Shown here: piece after piece, positions 1 through 10,180 of the stretch
How positions within the stretch are numbered: position 1 is the stretch's first letter
Layout of the letters: every line of letters starts with the position of its first letter
From: Triglochin maritima
Lineage: Eukaryota; Streptophyta; Magnoliopsida; Alismatales; Juncaginaceae
Direction: 5' to 3'
DNA length: 64,000 nt
NCBI GenBank assembly: GCA_963682175.1
Contig: OY821793.1
Coordinates: 25,875,493-25,939,492 of the forward strand
Translations under genes and position numbers: made by a program
The notes under the pieces: model-generated
What the model saw: the letters and a program-made list of their open reading frames with translations, nothing else
Told to the model about the DNA's origin: nothing
Databases searched by the model: none

Positions 1-158
1 CACTGCCGCGAGCACACACTAGGCCCTATCGTGGCGCTGACATGCCAATTATGACAACACTAGGCTAGTGTCCATCGCCCGACCGCCAAATCACTCCGAG
101 ATGGGTGCGCCTCGTAGATAACACGGATGGATATGTGGGTTCCTAAGTTCCATAAACC
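1..158 (+). repeat. partial monomer, 3' end of type C
   Basis: It carries the type-C end markers ccctatcgtgg, ataacacgg and gggttcc, matching the end of monomer 3. It is cut by the window edge. Confidence 0.93.
57..71. repeat. 15-bp inverted repeat ACACTAG-G-CTAGTGT (representative)
   Basis: Perfect seven-base arms around a single G, near the 3' end of the monomer. It was found unchanged in every monomer I read. It could extrude as a very tight hairpin or be a dimer-binding site; neither is shown. Confidence 0.75.
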
Positions 159-212
159 GTGGTTGGGCCGCCTAAAGACCACTTAGAAACTAGGTGTGGG
201 GCTGGCCACATG

Positions 213-222
213 CCACGCGTGG
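213..222. repeat. 10-bp palindrome CCACGCGTGG (representative)
   Basis: Perfect palindrome in the 5' part of the monomer. E-type monomers read ccacacgtgg, a change expected from C-to-T on the opposite strand of a CpG. Confidence 0.75.
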
Positions 223-495
223 AGCTTGCCAAAGGCCACTCCGTCGCCACCCTGCAGGCCAACAACAAATCGGCTTCGCCTCGAGCATCCGACCTCCAAA
301 TCGAGCGTTCTAAGTTGCATTACGTAGAAAATTCATCCCTCTATCTGCCCCTAAAATTTCAGAGCAAACGCCCAAGTATTCGGGGTCACGCCTCCTCCAA
401 GAAGACGTAGCTCCCTACCAGCCACACCCCCACATCATCAGCATTCTTCATCTCATCGCGCCTCGCCCTACATACATCTAAATCGGGCATTCTAA

Positions 496-518
496 GAGGA
501 GTTACCCATCCACTCCTC
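496..518. repeat. inverted repeat GAGGAGT / ACTCCTC, 9-bp loop (representative)
   Basis: Seven-base perfect arms flank tacccatcc. Most monomers keep it. Monomers 43, 45 and 49 read gatttaccc and break the left arm, while monomers 61-64, 67 and 70 change only the loop (cccatcg). Confidence 0.75.
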
Positions 519-603
519 CTCACTATGTGCTCGGGTGCCCAAATATAGACTAAGGCTCACCTAAGGTCCACTCAGGCCATTGCTTGGGACAAACGATGCG
601 GCA

Positions 604-711
604 GCTTCCACTTTGCCCGCGGGCAACACCCATGGACTTAGAAACGCGTTTTGGAAGCGAATGGGGTAGGCAACAACCGTGGGAACCCAAGCATGGCCAC
701 GAGCAACGTCC
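604..711 (+). repeat. internal subrepeat S1 (representative, monomer 1)
   Basis: First of three degenerate subrepeats in the 3' part of the monomer. It holds palindrome P (TTGCCCGCGGGCAA, 613-626) and, 27 bp downstream centre to centre, dyad Q (637-657), then a caacaaccgtgggaaccc segment echoed in S2. It recurs in every monomer at +445 from the monomer start. Confidence 0.75.
613..626. repeat. palindrome P, 14 bp (representative)
   Basis: TTGCCCGCGGGCAA is a perfect 14-bp palindrome, present in most monomers at this offset. E types read tttggccgcgggc, O types read gccgcggacaac and monomer 59 reads gcccgtgggc, each breaking it. Confidence 0.8.
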
Positions 712-824
712 CAAAGAACTTTCCCCACGAGAAACCCCCATTCCCGTCCGGACACGTTCGGAAGTGCACGGGAAGGCAACAACCTTGGGCAACCGAGCAC
801 GTCGAAGAGCAACGTCCACAGGCA
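712..824 (+). repeat. internal subrepeat S2 (representative, monomer 1)
   Basis: It aligns with S1: ttccccacgagaaa at the P position (721-734), the TTCCGGACGCGTTCGGAA dyad at the Q position (746-763; monomer 1 carries variants here), then caacaaccttgggcaacc matching S1 caacaaccgtgggaaccc. P-to-P distance from S1 is 108 bp. Confidence 0.72.
764..805. other. near-invariant monomer core (representative)
   Basis: From GTGCAC to cgtcgaag, immediately after the S2 dyad, I find the same sequence in all 70 monomers apart from one C-to-T change at 54528 in monomer 60. Other parts of the monomer carry many type-specific variants. The function is unknown; a protein-binding or positioning constraint is inference. 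Confidence 0.7.
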
Positions 825-930
825 CCTTGGTCTTTGCCCACGAGCAACCTCCATTTCACCTACAAGTGCGCTTTCACTTCCAAACGTGTTTTGGAAGCGA
901 ATGCCGCAGGCCACTGCCGCGAGCACACAC
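825..930 (+). repeat. internal subrepeat S3 (representative, monomer 1)
   Basis: It carries TTGCCCACGAGCAA at the P position (834-847) and the Q dyad at 877-897. P-to-Q spacing is about 46 bp rather than 27 bp, so about 19 bp is extra between them compared with S1 and S2. P-to-P distance from S2 is 113 bp. Confidence 0.7.
877..897. repeat. dyad Q in subrepeat S3 (representative)
   Basis: Arms CTTCCAAA and TTTGGAAG flank a five-base CGTGT or CGCGT centre. It is present in nearly all monomers. Exceptions include ccaaatgtg (monomers 52, 54-56), caaaaccttttttgg (65, 66, 68) and ttggaagagaat forms, which change only the flank. Confidence 0.8.
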
Positions 931-1069
931 TATGCCCTAGCGTGGCGCTGACATGCCAATTATGATAACACTAGGCTAGTGTCCATCGCCCGACCGCCAA
1001 ATCACTCCGAGATTAGTGCGCCTCGTAGATAACGCGGATGGATATGTGGGGTCCTAAGTTCCATAAACC

Positions 1070-1980
1070 GTGGTTGGTCCGTCTAAAGACCACTTAGAAA
1101 CTAGGTGTGGGGCTGGCCACATGCCACGCGTGGAGCTGGCCAAAGGCCACTCCGTCGCCACCCTGCAGGCCAACACGAAATCGGCTGCGCCTCGAGCATC
1201 CGACCTCCAAATCGAGCGTTCTAACTTGCATGACGTAGACAATTCATCCCTCTATCTGCCCCTATAATTTCAGAGCAAACGCCCAAGTATTCGGGGTCGC
1301 GCCTCCTCCAAGAAGACGTAGCTCCCTACCAGCCACGCCCCCACATCATCAGCATTCTTCATGTCATCGCGCCTCGCCCTACATACATCTAAATCGGGCA
1401 TTCTAAGAGGAGTTACCCATCCACTCCTCCTCACTATGTGCTCGGGTGACCAAATATAGACTAAGGCTCACCTAAGGTCCACTCAGGCCATTGCTTGGGA
1501 CAAACGATGCGGCAGCTTCCACTTTGCCCGCGGGCAACACCCATGGACTTAGAAACGCGTTTTGGAAGCGAATGGGGTCGGCAACAACCGTGGGAACCCA
1601 AGCATGTCCACGAGCAATGTCCCAAAGAACTTTCCCCACGAGAAACCCCCATTCCCTTCCGGACGTGTTCGGAAGTGCACGGGAAGGCAACAACCTTGGG
1701 CAACCGAGCACGTCGAAGAGCAACGTCCACAGGCACCTTGGTCTTTGCCCACGAGCAACCTCCATTTCACCTACAAGTGCGCTTTCACTTCCAAACGTGT
1801 TTTGGAAGCGAATGCCGTAGGCCACTACCGCGAGCACACACTAGGCCCTAGCGTGGCGCTGACACGCCAATTATGACAACACTAGGCTAGTGTCCATCGC
1901 CCGACCGCCAAATCACTCCGAGATGGGTGCGCCTCGTAGATAACGCGGATGGATATGTGGGGTCCTAAGTTCCATAAACC
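1070..1980 (+). repeat. monomer 2, type B, 911 bp
   Basis: Diagnostic: ggttggtccgtct, cacgaaatc, tgcatgacg, cccctataattt, cacgccccc, ttcatgtcatc, gggtgacca, gggtcggc, gcaatgtcc, gacgtgttcgg, gccgtaggccactacc and gacacgcc. Confidence 0.96.
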
Positions 1981-2892
1981 GTGGTTGGGCCGCCTAAAGA
2001 CCACTTAGAAACTAGGTGTGGGGCTGGCCACATGCCACGCGTGGAGCTGGCCAAAGGCCACTCCGTCGCCACCCTGCAGGCCAACACCAAATCGGCTGCG
2101 CCTCGAGCATCCGACCTCCAAATCGAGCGTTCTAACTTGCATTACGTAGACAATTCATCCCTCTATCTTCTCGTAAAATTTCAGAGTAAACGCTCAAGTA
2201 TTCGGGGTCGCGCCTCCTCCAAGAAGACGTAGCTCCCTACCAGCCACACCCCCACATCATCAGCATTCTTCATCTCATCGCGCCTCGCCCTACATACATC
2301 TTAATCGGGCATTCTAAGAGGAGTTACCCATCCACTCCTCCTCACTATGTGCTCGGGTGCCCAAATATAGACTAAGGCTCACCTAAGGTCCACTCAGGCC
2401 ATTGCTTGGGACAAACGATGCGGCAGCTTCCACTTTGCCCGCGGGCAACACCCATGGACTTAGAAACGCGTTTTGGAAGCGAATGGGGTAGGCAACAACC
2501 GTGGGAACCCAAGCATGGCCACGAGCAACGTCCCAAAGAACTTTCCCCACGAGAAACCCCCATTCCCTTCCGGACGCGTTCGAAAGTGCACGGGAAGGCA
2601 ACAACCTTGGGCAACCGAGCACGTCGAAGAGCTACGTCCACAGGCACCTTGGTCTTTGCCCACGAGCAACCTCCATTTTCACCTACGAGTGCGCTTTCAC
2701 TTCCAAACGTGTTTTGGAAGCGAATGCCGCAGGCCACTGCCGCGAGCACACACTAGGCCCTATCGTGGCGCTGACATGCCAATTATGACAACACTAGGCT
2801 AGTGTCCATCGCCCGACCGCCAAATCACTCCGAGATGGGTGCGCCTCGTAGATAACACGGATGGATATGTGGGTTCCTAAGTTCCATAAACC
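1981..2892 (+). repeat. monomer 3, type C, 912 bp
   Basis: Diagnostic: cttctcgtaaaa, gagtaaacgctc, catcttaatc, gttcgaaagtg, gagctacgtcc, ctacgagtg and ccctatcgtgg. One extra T in ccattttcacc gives 912 bp. Confidence 0.96.
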
Positions 2893-3803
2893 GTGGTTGG
2901 GCCGCCTAAAGACCACTTAGAAACTAGGTGTGGGGCTGGCCACATGCCACGCGTGGAGCTTGCCAAAGGCCACTCCGTCGCCACCCTGCAGGCCAACAAC
3001 AAATCGGCTTCGCCTCGAGCATCCGACCTCCAAATCGAGCGTTCTAAGTTGCATTACGTAGAAAATTCATCCCTCTATCTGCCCCTAAAATTTCAGAGCA
3101 AACGCCCAAGTATTCGGGGTCACGCCTCCTCCAAGAAGACGTAGCTCCCTACCAGCCACACCCCCACATCATCAGCATTCTTCATCTCATCGCGCCTCGC
3201 CCTACATACATCTAAATCGGGCATTCTAAGAGGAGTTACCCATCCACTCCTCCTCACTATGTGCTCGGGTGCCCAAATATAGACTAAGGCTCACCTAAGG
3301 TCCACTCAGGCCATTGCTTGGGACAAACGATGCGGCAGCTTCCACTTTGCCCGCGGGCAACACCCATGGACTTAGAAACGCGTTTTGGAAGCGAATGGGG
3401 TAGGCAACAACCGTGGGAACCCAAGCATGGCCACGAGCAACGTCCCAAAGAACTTTCCCCACGAGAAACCCCCATTCCCGTCCGGACACGTTCGGAAGTG
3501 CACGGGAAGGCAACAACCTTGGGCAACCGAGCACGTCGAAGAGCAACGTCCACAGGCACCTTGGTCTTTGCCCACGAGCAACCTCCATTTCACCTACAAG
3601 TGCGCTTTCACTTCCAAACGTGTTTTGGAAGCGAATGCCGCAGGCCACTGCCGCGAGCACACACTATGCCCTAGCGTGGCGCTGACATGCCAATTATGAT
3701 AACACTAGGCTAGTGTCCATCGCCCGACCGCCAAATCACTCCGAGATTAGTGCGCCTCGTAGATAACGCGGATGGATATGTGGGGTCCTAAGTTCCATAA
3801 ACC
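2893..3803 (+). repeat. monomer 4, type A, 911 bp
   Basis: Looks identical to monomer 1 (offset 2734), including tatgataac and gagattagtg near its end. Confidence 0.96.
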
Positions 3804-4714
3804 GTGGTTGGTCCGTCTAAAGACCACTTAGAAACTAGGTGTGGGGCTGGCCACATGCCACGCGTGGAGCTGGCCAAAGGCCACTCCGTCGCCACCCTGC
3901 AGGCCAACACGAAATCGGCTGCGCCTCGAGCATCCGACCTCCAAATCGAGCGTTCTAACTTGCATGACGTAGACAATTCATCCCTCTATCTGCCCCTATA
4001 ATTTCAGAGCAAACGCCCAAGTATTCGGGGTCGCGCCTCCTCCAAGAAGACGTAGCTCCCTACCAGCCACGCCCCCACATCATCAGCATTCTTCATGTCA
4101 TCGCGCCTCGCCCTACATACATCTAAATCGGGCATTCTAAGAGGAGTTACCCATCCACTCCTCCTCACTATGTGCTCGGGTGACCAAATATAGACTAAGG
4201 CTCACCTAAGGTCCACTCAGGCCATTGCTTGGGACAAACGATGCGGCAGCTTCCACTTTGCCCGCGGGCAACACCCATGGACTTAGAAACGCGTTTTGGA
4301 AGCGAATGGGGTCGGCAACAACCGTGGGAACCCAAGCATGTCCACGAGCAATGTCCCAAAGAACTTTCCCCACGAGAAACCCCCATTCCCTTCCGGACGT
4401 GTTCGGAAGTGCACGGGAAGGCAACAACCTTGGGCAACCGAGCACGTCGAAGAGCAACGTCCACAGGCACCTTGGTCTTTGCCCACGAGCAACCTCCATT
4501 TCACCTACAAGTGCGCTTTCACTTCCAAACGTGTTTTGGAAGCGAATGCCGTAGGCCACTACCGCGAGCACACACTAGGCCCTAGCGTGGCGCTGACACG
4601 CCAATTATGACAACACTAGGCTAGTGTCCATCGCCCGACCGCCAAATCACTCCGAGATGGGTGCGCCTCGTAGATAACGCGGATGGATATGTGGGGTCCT
4701 AAGTTCCATAAACC
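3804..4714 (+). repeat. monomer 5, type B, 911 bp
   Basis: Looks identical to monomer 2 (offset 2734), including ggttggtccgtct, cccctataattt and gacacgcc. Confidence 0.96.
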
Positions 4715-5625
4715 GTGGTTGGGCCGCCTAAAGACCACTTAGAAACTAGGTGTGGGGCTGGCCACATGCCACGCGTGGAGCTTGCCAAAGGCCACTCCGT
4801 CGCCACCCTGCAGGCCAACACCAAATCGGCTGCGCCTCGAGCATCCGACCTCCAAATCGAGCGTTCTAACATGCATTACGTAGAAAATGCATCCCTCTAT
4901 CTGCCCCTAAAATTTCAGAGCAAACACCCAAGTATTCGGGGTCGCGCCTCCTCCAAGAAGACGTAGCTCCCTACCAGCCACACCCCCACATCATCAGCAT
5001 TCTTCATCTCATCGCGCCTCGCCCTACATACATCTAAATCGGGCATTCTAAGAGGAGTTACCCATCCACTCCTCCTCACTATGTGCTCGGGTGCCCAAAT
5101 ATAGACTAAGGCTCACCTAAGGTCCACTCAGGCCATTGCTTGGGACAAACGATGCGGCAGCTTCCACTTTGCCCGCGGGCAACACCCATGGACTTAGAAA
5201 CGCGTTTTGGAAGCGAATGGGGTAGGCAACAACCGTGGGAACCCAAGCATGTCCACGAGCAACGTCCCAAAGAACTTTCCCCACGAGAAACCCCCATTCC
5301 CTTCCGGACGTGTTCGGAAGTGCACGGGAAGGCAACAACCTTGGGCAACCGAGCACGTCGAAGAGCAACGTCCACAGGCACCTTGGTCTTTGCCCACGAG
5401 CAACCTCCATTTCACCTACAAGTGCGCTTTCACTTCCAAACGTGTTTTGGAAGCGAATGCCGTAGGCCACTGCCGCGAGCACACACTAGGCCCTAGCGTG
5501 GCGCTGACACGCCAATTATGACAACACTAGGCTAGTGTCCATCGCCCGACCGCCAAATCACTCCGAGATGGGTGCGCCTCGTAGATAACGCGGATGGATA
5601 TGTGGGGTCCTAAGTTCCATAAACC
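4715..5625 (+). repeat. monomer 6, type D, 911 bp
   Basis: Diagnostic: gagcttgcc, taacatgcattac, gaaaatgcatcc, caaacaccc, catgtccacg, gacgtgttcgg, gccgtaggccactgcc and gacacgcc. S1 dyad broken (cttagaaacg). Confidence 0.96.
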
Positions 5626-6536
5626 GTGGTTGGGCCGCCTAAAGACCACTTAGAAACTAGGTGTGGGGCAGGCCACATGCCACACGTGGAGCTTGCCAAA
5701 GGCCACTCCGTCGCCACCCTGCAGGCCAACACCAAATCGGCTGCGCCTCGAGCATCCGACCTCCAAATCGAGAGTTCTAACTTGCATTACGTAGAAAATG
5801 CAACCCTCTATCTGCCCCTAAAATTTCAGAGCAAACACCCAAGTATTCGGGGTCGCGCCTCCTCCAAGAAGACGTAGCTCCCTACCAGCCACACCCCCAC
5901 ATCATCAGCATTCTTCATCTCATCGCGCCTCGCCCTACATACATCTAAATCGGGCATTGTACGAGGAGTTACCCATCCACTCCTCCTCACTATGTGCTCG
6001 GGTGCCCAAATATAGACTAAGGCTCACCTAAGGTCCACTCAGGCCATTGCTTGGGACAAACGATGCGGCAGCTTCCACTTTGGCCGCGGGCAACACCCAT
6101 GGACTTCCAAACGCGTTTTGGAAGCGAATGGGGTAGGAAACAACCGTGGGAACCCAAGCATGGGCACGAGCAACGTCCCAAAGAACTTTCCCCACGAGAA
6201 ACCCCCTTTCCCTTCCGGACGCGTTCGGAAGTGCACGGGAAGGCAACAACCTTGGGCAACCGAGCACGTCGAAGAGCAACGTCCACAGGCACCTTGGTCT
6301 TTGCCCACGAGCAACCTCCATTTCACCTACAAGTGCGCTTTCACTTCCAAACGTGTTTTGGAAGCGAATGCCGTAGGCCACTACCGCGAGCACACACTAG
6401 GCCCTAGCGTGGCGCTGACACGCCAATTATGACAACACTAGGCTAGTGTCCATCGCCCGACCGCCAAATCACTCCGAGATGGGTGCGCCTCGTAGATAAC
6501 GCGGATGGATATGTGGGGTCCTAAGTTCCATAAACC
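5626..6536 (+). repeat. monomer 7, type E, 911 bp
   Basis: Diagnostic: ggggcaggcc, ccacacgtgg, gagagttctaac, gaaaatgcaaccc, cattgtacgagg, tttggccgcgg, taggaaacaacc, catgggcacg and ccccctttccc. S1 dyad intact (cttccaaacg). Ends gccgtaggccactacc, gacacgcc. Confidence 0.96.
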
Positions 6537-7447
6537 GTGGTTGGGCCGCCTAAAGACCACTTAGAAACTAGGTGTGGGGCTGGCCACATGCCACGCGTGG
6601 AGCTTGCCAAAGGCCACTCCGTCGCCACCCTGCAGGCCAACACCAAATCGGCTGCGCCTCGAGCATCCGACCTCCAAATCGAGCGTTCTAACATGCATTA
6701 CGTAGAAAATGCATCCCTCTATCTGCCCCTAAAATTTCAGAGCAAACACCCAAGTATTCGGGGTCGCGCCTCCTCCAAGAAGACGTAGCTCCCTACCAGC
6801 CACACCCCCACATCATCAGCATTCTTCATCTCATCGCGCCTCGCCCTACATACATCTAAATCGGGCATTCTAAGAGGAGTTACCCATCCACTCCTCCTCA
6901 CTATGTGCTCGGGTGCCCAAATATAGACTAAGGCTCACCTAAGGTCCACTCAGGCCATTGCTTGGGACAAACGATGCGGCAGCTTCCACTTTGCCCGCGG
7001 GCAACACCCATGGACTTAGAAACGCGTTTTGGAAGCGAATGGGGTAGGCAACAACCGTGGGAACCCAAGCATGTCCACGAGCAACGTCCCAAAGAACTTT
7101 CCCCACGAGAAACCCCCATTCCCTTCCGGACGTGTTCGGAAGTGCACGGGAAGGCAACAACCTTGGGCAACCGAGCACGTCGAAGAGCAACGTCCACAGG
7201 CACCTTGGTCTTTGCCCACGAGCAACCTCCATTTCACCTACAAGTGCGCTTTCACTTCCAAACGTGTTTTGGAAGCGAATGCCGTAGGCCACTGCCGCGA
7301 GCACACACTAGGCCCTAGCGTGGCGCTGACACGCCAATTATGACAACACTAGGCTAGTGTCCATCGCCCGACCGCCAAATCACTCCGAGATGGGTGCGCC
7401 TCGTAGATAACGCGGATGGATATGTGGGGTCCTAAGTTCCATAAACC
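6537..7447 (+). repeat. monomer 8, type D, 911 bp
   Basis: Looks identical to monomer 6 (offset 1822). Confidence 0.96.
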
Positions 7448-8358
7448 GTGGTTGGGCCGCCTAAAGACCACTTAGAAACTAGGTGTGGGGCAGGCCACAT
7501 GCCACACGTGGAGCTTGCCAAAGGCCACTCCGTCGCCACCCTGCAGGCCAACACCAAATCGGCTGCGCCTCGAGCATCCGACCTCCAAATCGAGAGTTCT
7601 AACTTGCATTACGTAGAAAATGCAACCCTCTATCTGCCCCTAAAATTTCAGAGCAAACACCCAAGTATTCGGGGTCGCGCCTCCTCCAAGAAGACGTAGC
7701 TCCCTACCAGCCACACCCCCACATCATCAGCATTCTTCATCTCATCGCGCCTCGCCCTACATACATCTAAATCGGGCATTGTACGAGGAGTTACCCATCC
7801 ACTCCTCCTCACTATGTGCTCGGGTGCCCAAATATAGACTAAGGCTCACCTAAGGTCCACTCAGGCCATTGCTTGGGACAAACGATGCGGCAGCTTCCAC
7901 TTTGGCCGCGGGCAACACCCATGGACTTCCAAACGCGTTTTGGAAGCGAATGGGGTAGGAAACAACCGTGGGAACCCAAGCATGGGCACGAGCAACGTCC
8001 CAAAGAACTTTCCCCACGAGAAACCCCCTTTCCCTTCCGGACGCGTTCGGAAGTGCACGGGAAGGCAACAACCTTGGGCAACCGAGCACGTCGAAGAGCA
8101 ACGTCCACAGGCACCTTGGTCTTTGCCCACGAGCAACCTCCATTTCACCTACAAGTGCGCTTTCACTTCCAAACGTGTTTTGGAAGCGAATGCCGTAGGC
8201 CACTACCGCGAGCACACACTAGGCCCTAGCGTGGCGCTGACACGCCAATTATGACAACACTAGGCTAGTGTCCATCGCCCGACCGCCAAATCACTCCGAG
8301 ATGGGTGCGCCTCGTAGATAACGCGGATGGATATGTGGGGTCCTAAGTTCCATAAACC
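7448..8358 (+). repeat. monomer 9, type E, 911 bp
   Basis: Looks identical to monomer 7 (offset 1822). Confidence 0.96.
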
Positions 8359-9269
8359 GTGGTTGGGCCGCCTAAAGACCACTTAGAAACTAGGTGTGGG
8401 GCTGGCCACATGCCACGCGTGGAGCTTGCCAAAGGCCACTCCGTCGCCACCCTGCAGGCCAACACCAAATCGGCTGCGCCTCGAGCATCCGACCTCCAAA
8501 TCGAGCGTTCTAACATGCATTACGTAGAAAATGCATCCCTCTATCTGCCCCTAAAATTTCAGAGCAAACACCCAAGTATTCGGGGTCGCGCCTCCTCCAA
8601 GAAGACGTAGCTCCCTACCAGCCACACCCCCACATCATCAGCATTCTTCATCTCATCGCGCCTCGCCCTACATACATCTAAATCGGGCATTCTAAGAGGA
8701 GTTACCCATCCACTCCTCCTCACTATGTGCTCGGGTGCCCAAATATAGACTAAGGCTCACCTAAGGTCCACTCAGGCCATTGCTTGGGACAAACGATGCG
8801 GCAGCTTCCACTTTGCCCGCGGGCAACACCCATGGACTTAGAAACGCGTTTTGGAAGCGAATGGGGTAGGCAACAACCGTGGGAACCCAAGCATGTCCAC
8901 GAGCAACGTCCCAAAGAACTTTCCCCACGAGAAACCCCCATTCCCTTCCGGACGTGTTCGGAAGTGCACGGGAAGGCAACAACCTTGGGCAACCGAGCAC
9001 GTCGAAGAGCAACGTCCACAGGCACCTTGGTCTTTGCCCACGAGCAACCTCCATTTCACCTACAAGTGCGCTTTCACTTCCAAACGTGTTTTGGAAGCGA
9101 ATGCCGTAGGCCACTGCCGCGAGCACACACTAGGCCCTAGCGTGGCGCTGACACGCCAATTATGACAACACTAGGCTAGTGTCCATCGCCCGACCGCCAA
9201 ATCACTCCGAGATGGGTGCGCCTCGTAGATAACGCGGATGGATATGTGGGGTCCTAAGTTCCATAAACC
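8359..9269 (+). repeat. monomer 10, type D, 911 bp
   Basis: Looks identical to monomers 6 and 8; last D monomer of the dimer block. Confidence 0.96.
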
Positions 9270-10180
9270 GTGGTTGGGCCGCCTAAAGACCACTTAGAAA
9301 CTAGGTGTGGGGCAGGCCACATGCCACACGTGGAGCTTGCCAAAGGCCACTCCGTCGCCACCCTGCAGGCCAACACCAAATCGGCTGCGCCTCGAGCATC
9401 CGACCTCCAAATCGAGAGTTCTAACTTGCATTACGTAGAAAATGCAACCCTCTATCTGCCCCTAAAATTTCAGAGCAAACACCCAAGTATTCGGGGTCGC
9501 GCCTCCTCCAAGAAGACGTAGCTCCCTACCAGCCACACCCCCACATCATCAGCATTCTTCATCTCATCGCGCCTCGCCCTACATACATCTAAATCGGGCA
9601 TTGTACGAGGAGTTACCCATCCACTCCTCCTCACTATGTGCTCGGGTGCCCAAATATAGACTAAGGCTCACCTAAGGTCCACTCAGGCCATTGCTTGGGA
9701 CAAACGATGCGGCAGCTTCCACTTTGGCCGCGGGCAACACCCATGGACTTCCAAACGCGTTTTGGAAGCGAATGGGGTAGGAAACAACCGTGGGAACCCA
9801 AGCATGGGCACGAGCAACGTCCCAAAGAACTTTCCCCACGAGAAACCCCCTTTCCCTTCCGGACGCGTTCGGAAGTGCACGGGAAGGCAACAACCTTGGG
9901 CAACCGAGCACGTCGAAGAGCAACGTCCACAGGCACCTTGGTCTTTGCCCACGAGCAACCTCCATTTCACCTACAAGTGCGCTTTCACTTCCAAACGTGT
10001 TTTGGAAGCGAATGCCGCAGGCCACCGCCGCGAGCACACACTAGGCCCTAGCGTGGCGCTGACATGCCAATTATGACAACACTAGGCTAGTGTCCATCGC
10101 CCGACCGCCAAATCACTCCGAGATGGGTGCGCCTCGTAGATAACGCGGATGGATATGTGGGGTCCTAGGTTCCATAAACC
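9270..10180 (+). repeat. monomer 11, type E', 911 bp
   Basis: Type E to 10017, then a different end: gccgcaggccaccgcc, gacatgcc and tcctaggttcc. The new end is shared with monomers 14, 19, 26, 28 and 29, so it marks the start of the next array segment. Confidence 0.96.

Larger units (their letters stand above)
159..1069 (+). repeat. monomer 1, type A, 911 bp
   Basis: Diagnostic: caacaacaaatc, ggcttcgcc, taagttgc, gtagaaaatt, ggtcacgcc, cattcccgtcc, ggacacgttcgg, cactatgccc, tatgataac and gagattagtg. S1 dyad in the broken form (cttagaaacg). Confidence 0.96.
1..4782 (+). repeat. three-monomer higher-order repeat A-B-C, period 2734
   Basis: Bases 1-2048 and 2735-4782 look identical by eye at offset 2734 (911+911+912). 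The match ends where monomer 3 reads gagctggcc (2049) and monomer 6 reads gagcttgcc (4783). The left partial fragment already matches the end of monomer 3, so the trimer probably continues left of the window. Confidence 0.9.
4715..10017 (+). repeat. two-monomer higher-order repeat D-E, three copies, period 1822
   Basis: Monomers 6-7, 8-9 and 10-11 alternate type D and type E at 1822-bp spacing and look identical by eye. The third copy departs at 10018, where gccgtagg becomes gccgcagg, followed by caccgcc instead of actaccgc. Confidence 0.9.

Noticed and set aside
342..352. CCCCTAAAA, similar to the plant telomere complement CCCTAAA
   Set aside because: A single occurrence per monomer and not tandem; no telomeric tract is present.
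159..410. Recurrent 83-aa open frame at the start of most monomers (and a 111-aa version in some)
   Set aside because: It starts at GTG in nearly every copy, has no recognisable domain, and is extended by the one-base deletion of the 910-bp monomers and destroyed by stops in monomers 53 and 56 without any sign of constraint. It is a by-product of repetition.
541..556. AT-rich caaatatagacta as a TATA-like promoter
   Set aside because: It is conserved in all monomers like its surroundings, with no downstream gene or other promoter element. Satellite transcription is possible but nothing here marks a start.
640..670. TTGGAAGCG resembling part of the CENP-B box
   Set aside because: Aligned with the box core (NTTCGNNNNANNCGGGN), the TTCG half and the last two G positions do not match in S1 or S3. 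Only a short central similarity remains, so I do not call a CENP-B site.
550..965. Overlapping open frames of 73-125 aa on both strands across the S1-S3 subrepeats
   Set aside because: Up to five frames are open at once because this region has few TA-containing triplets. They are repeated 70 times, low in complexity and rich in Arg and Pro, with no start context or splice structure. No CDS is supported.
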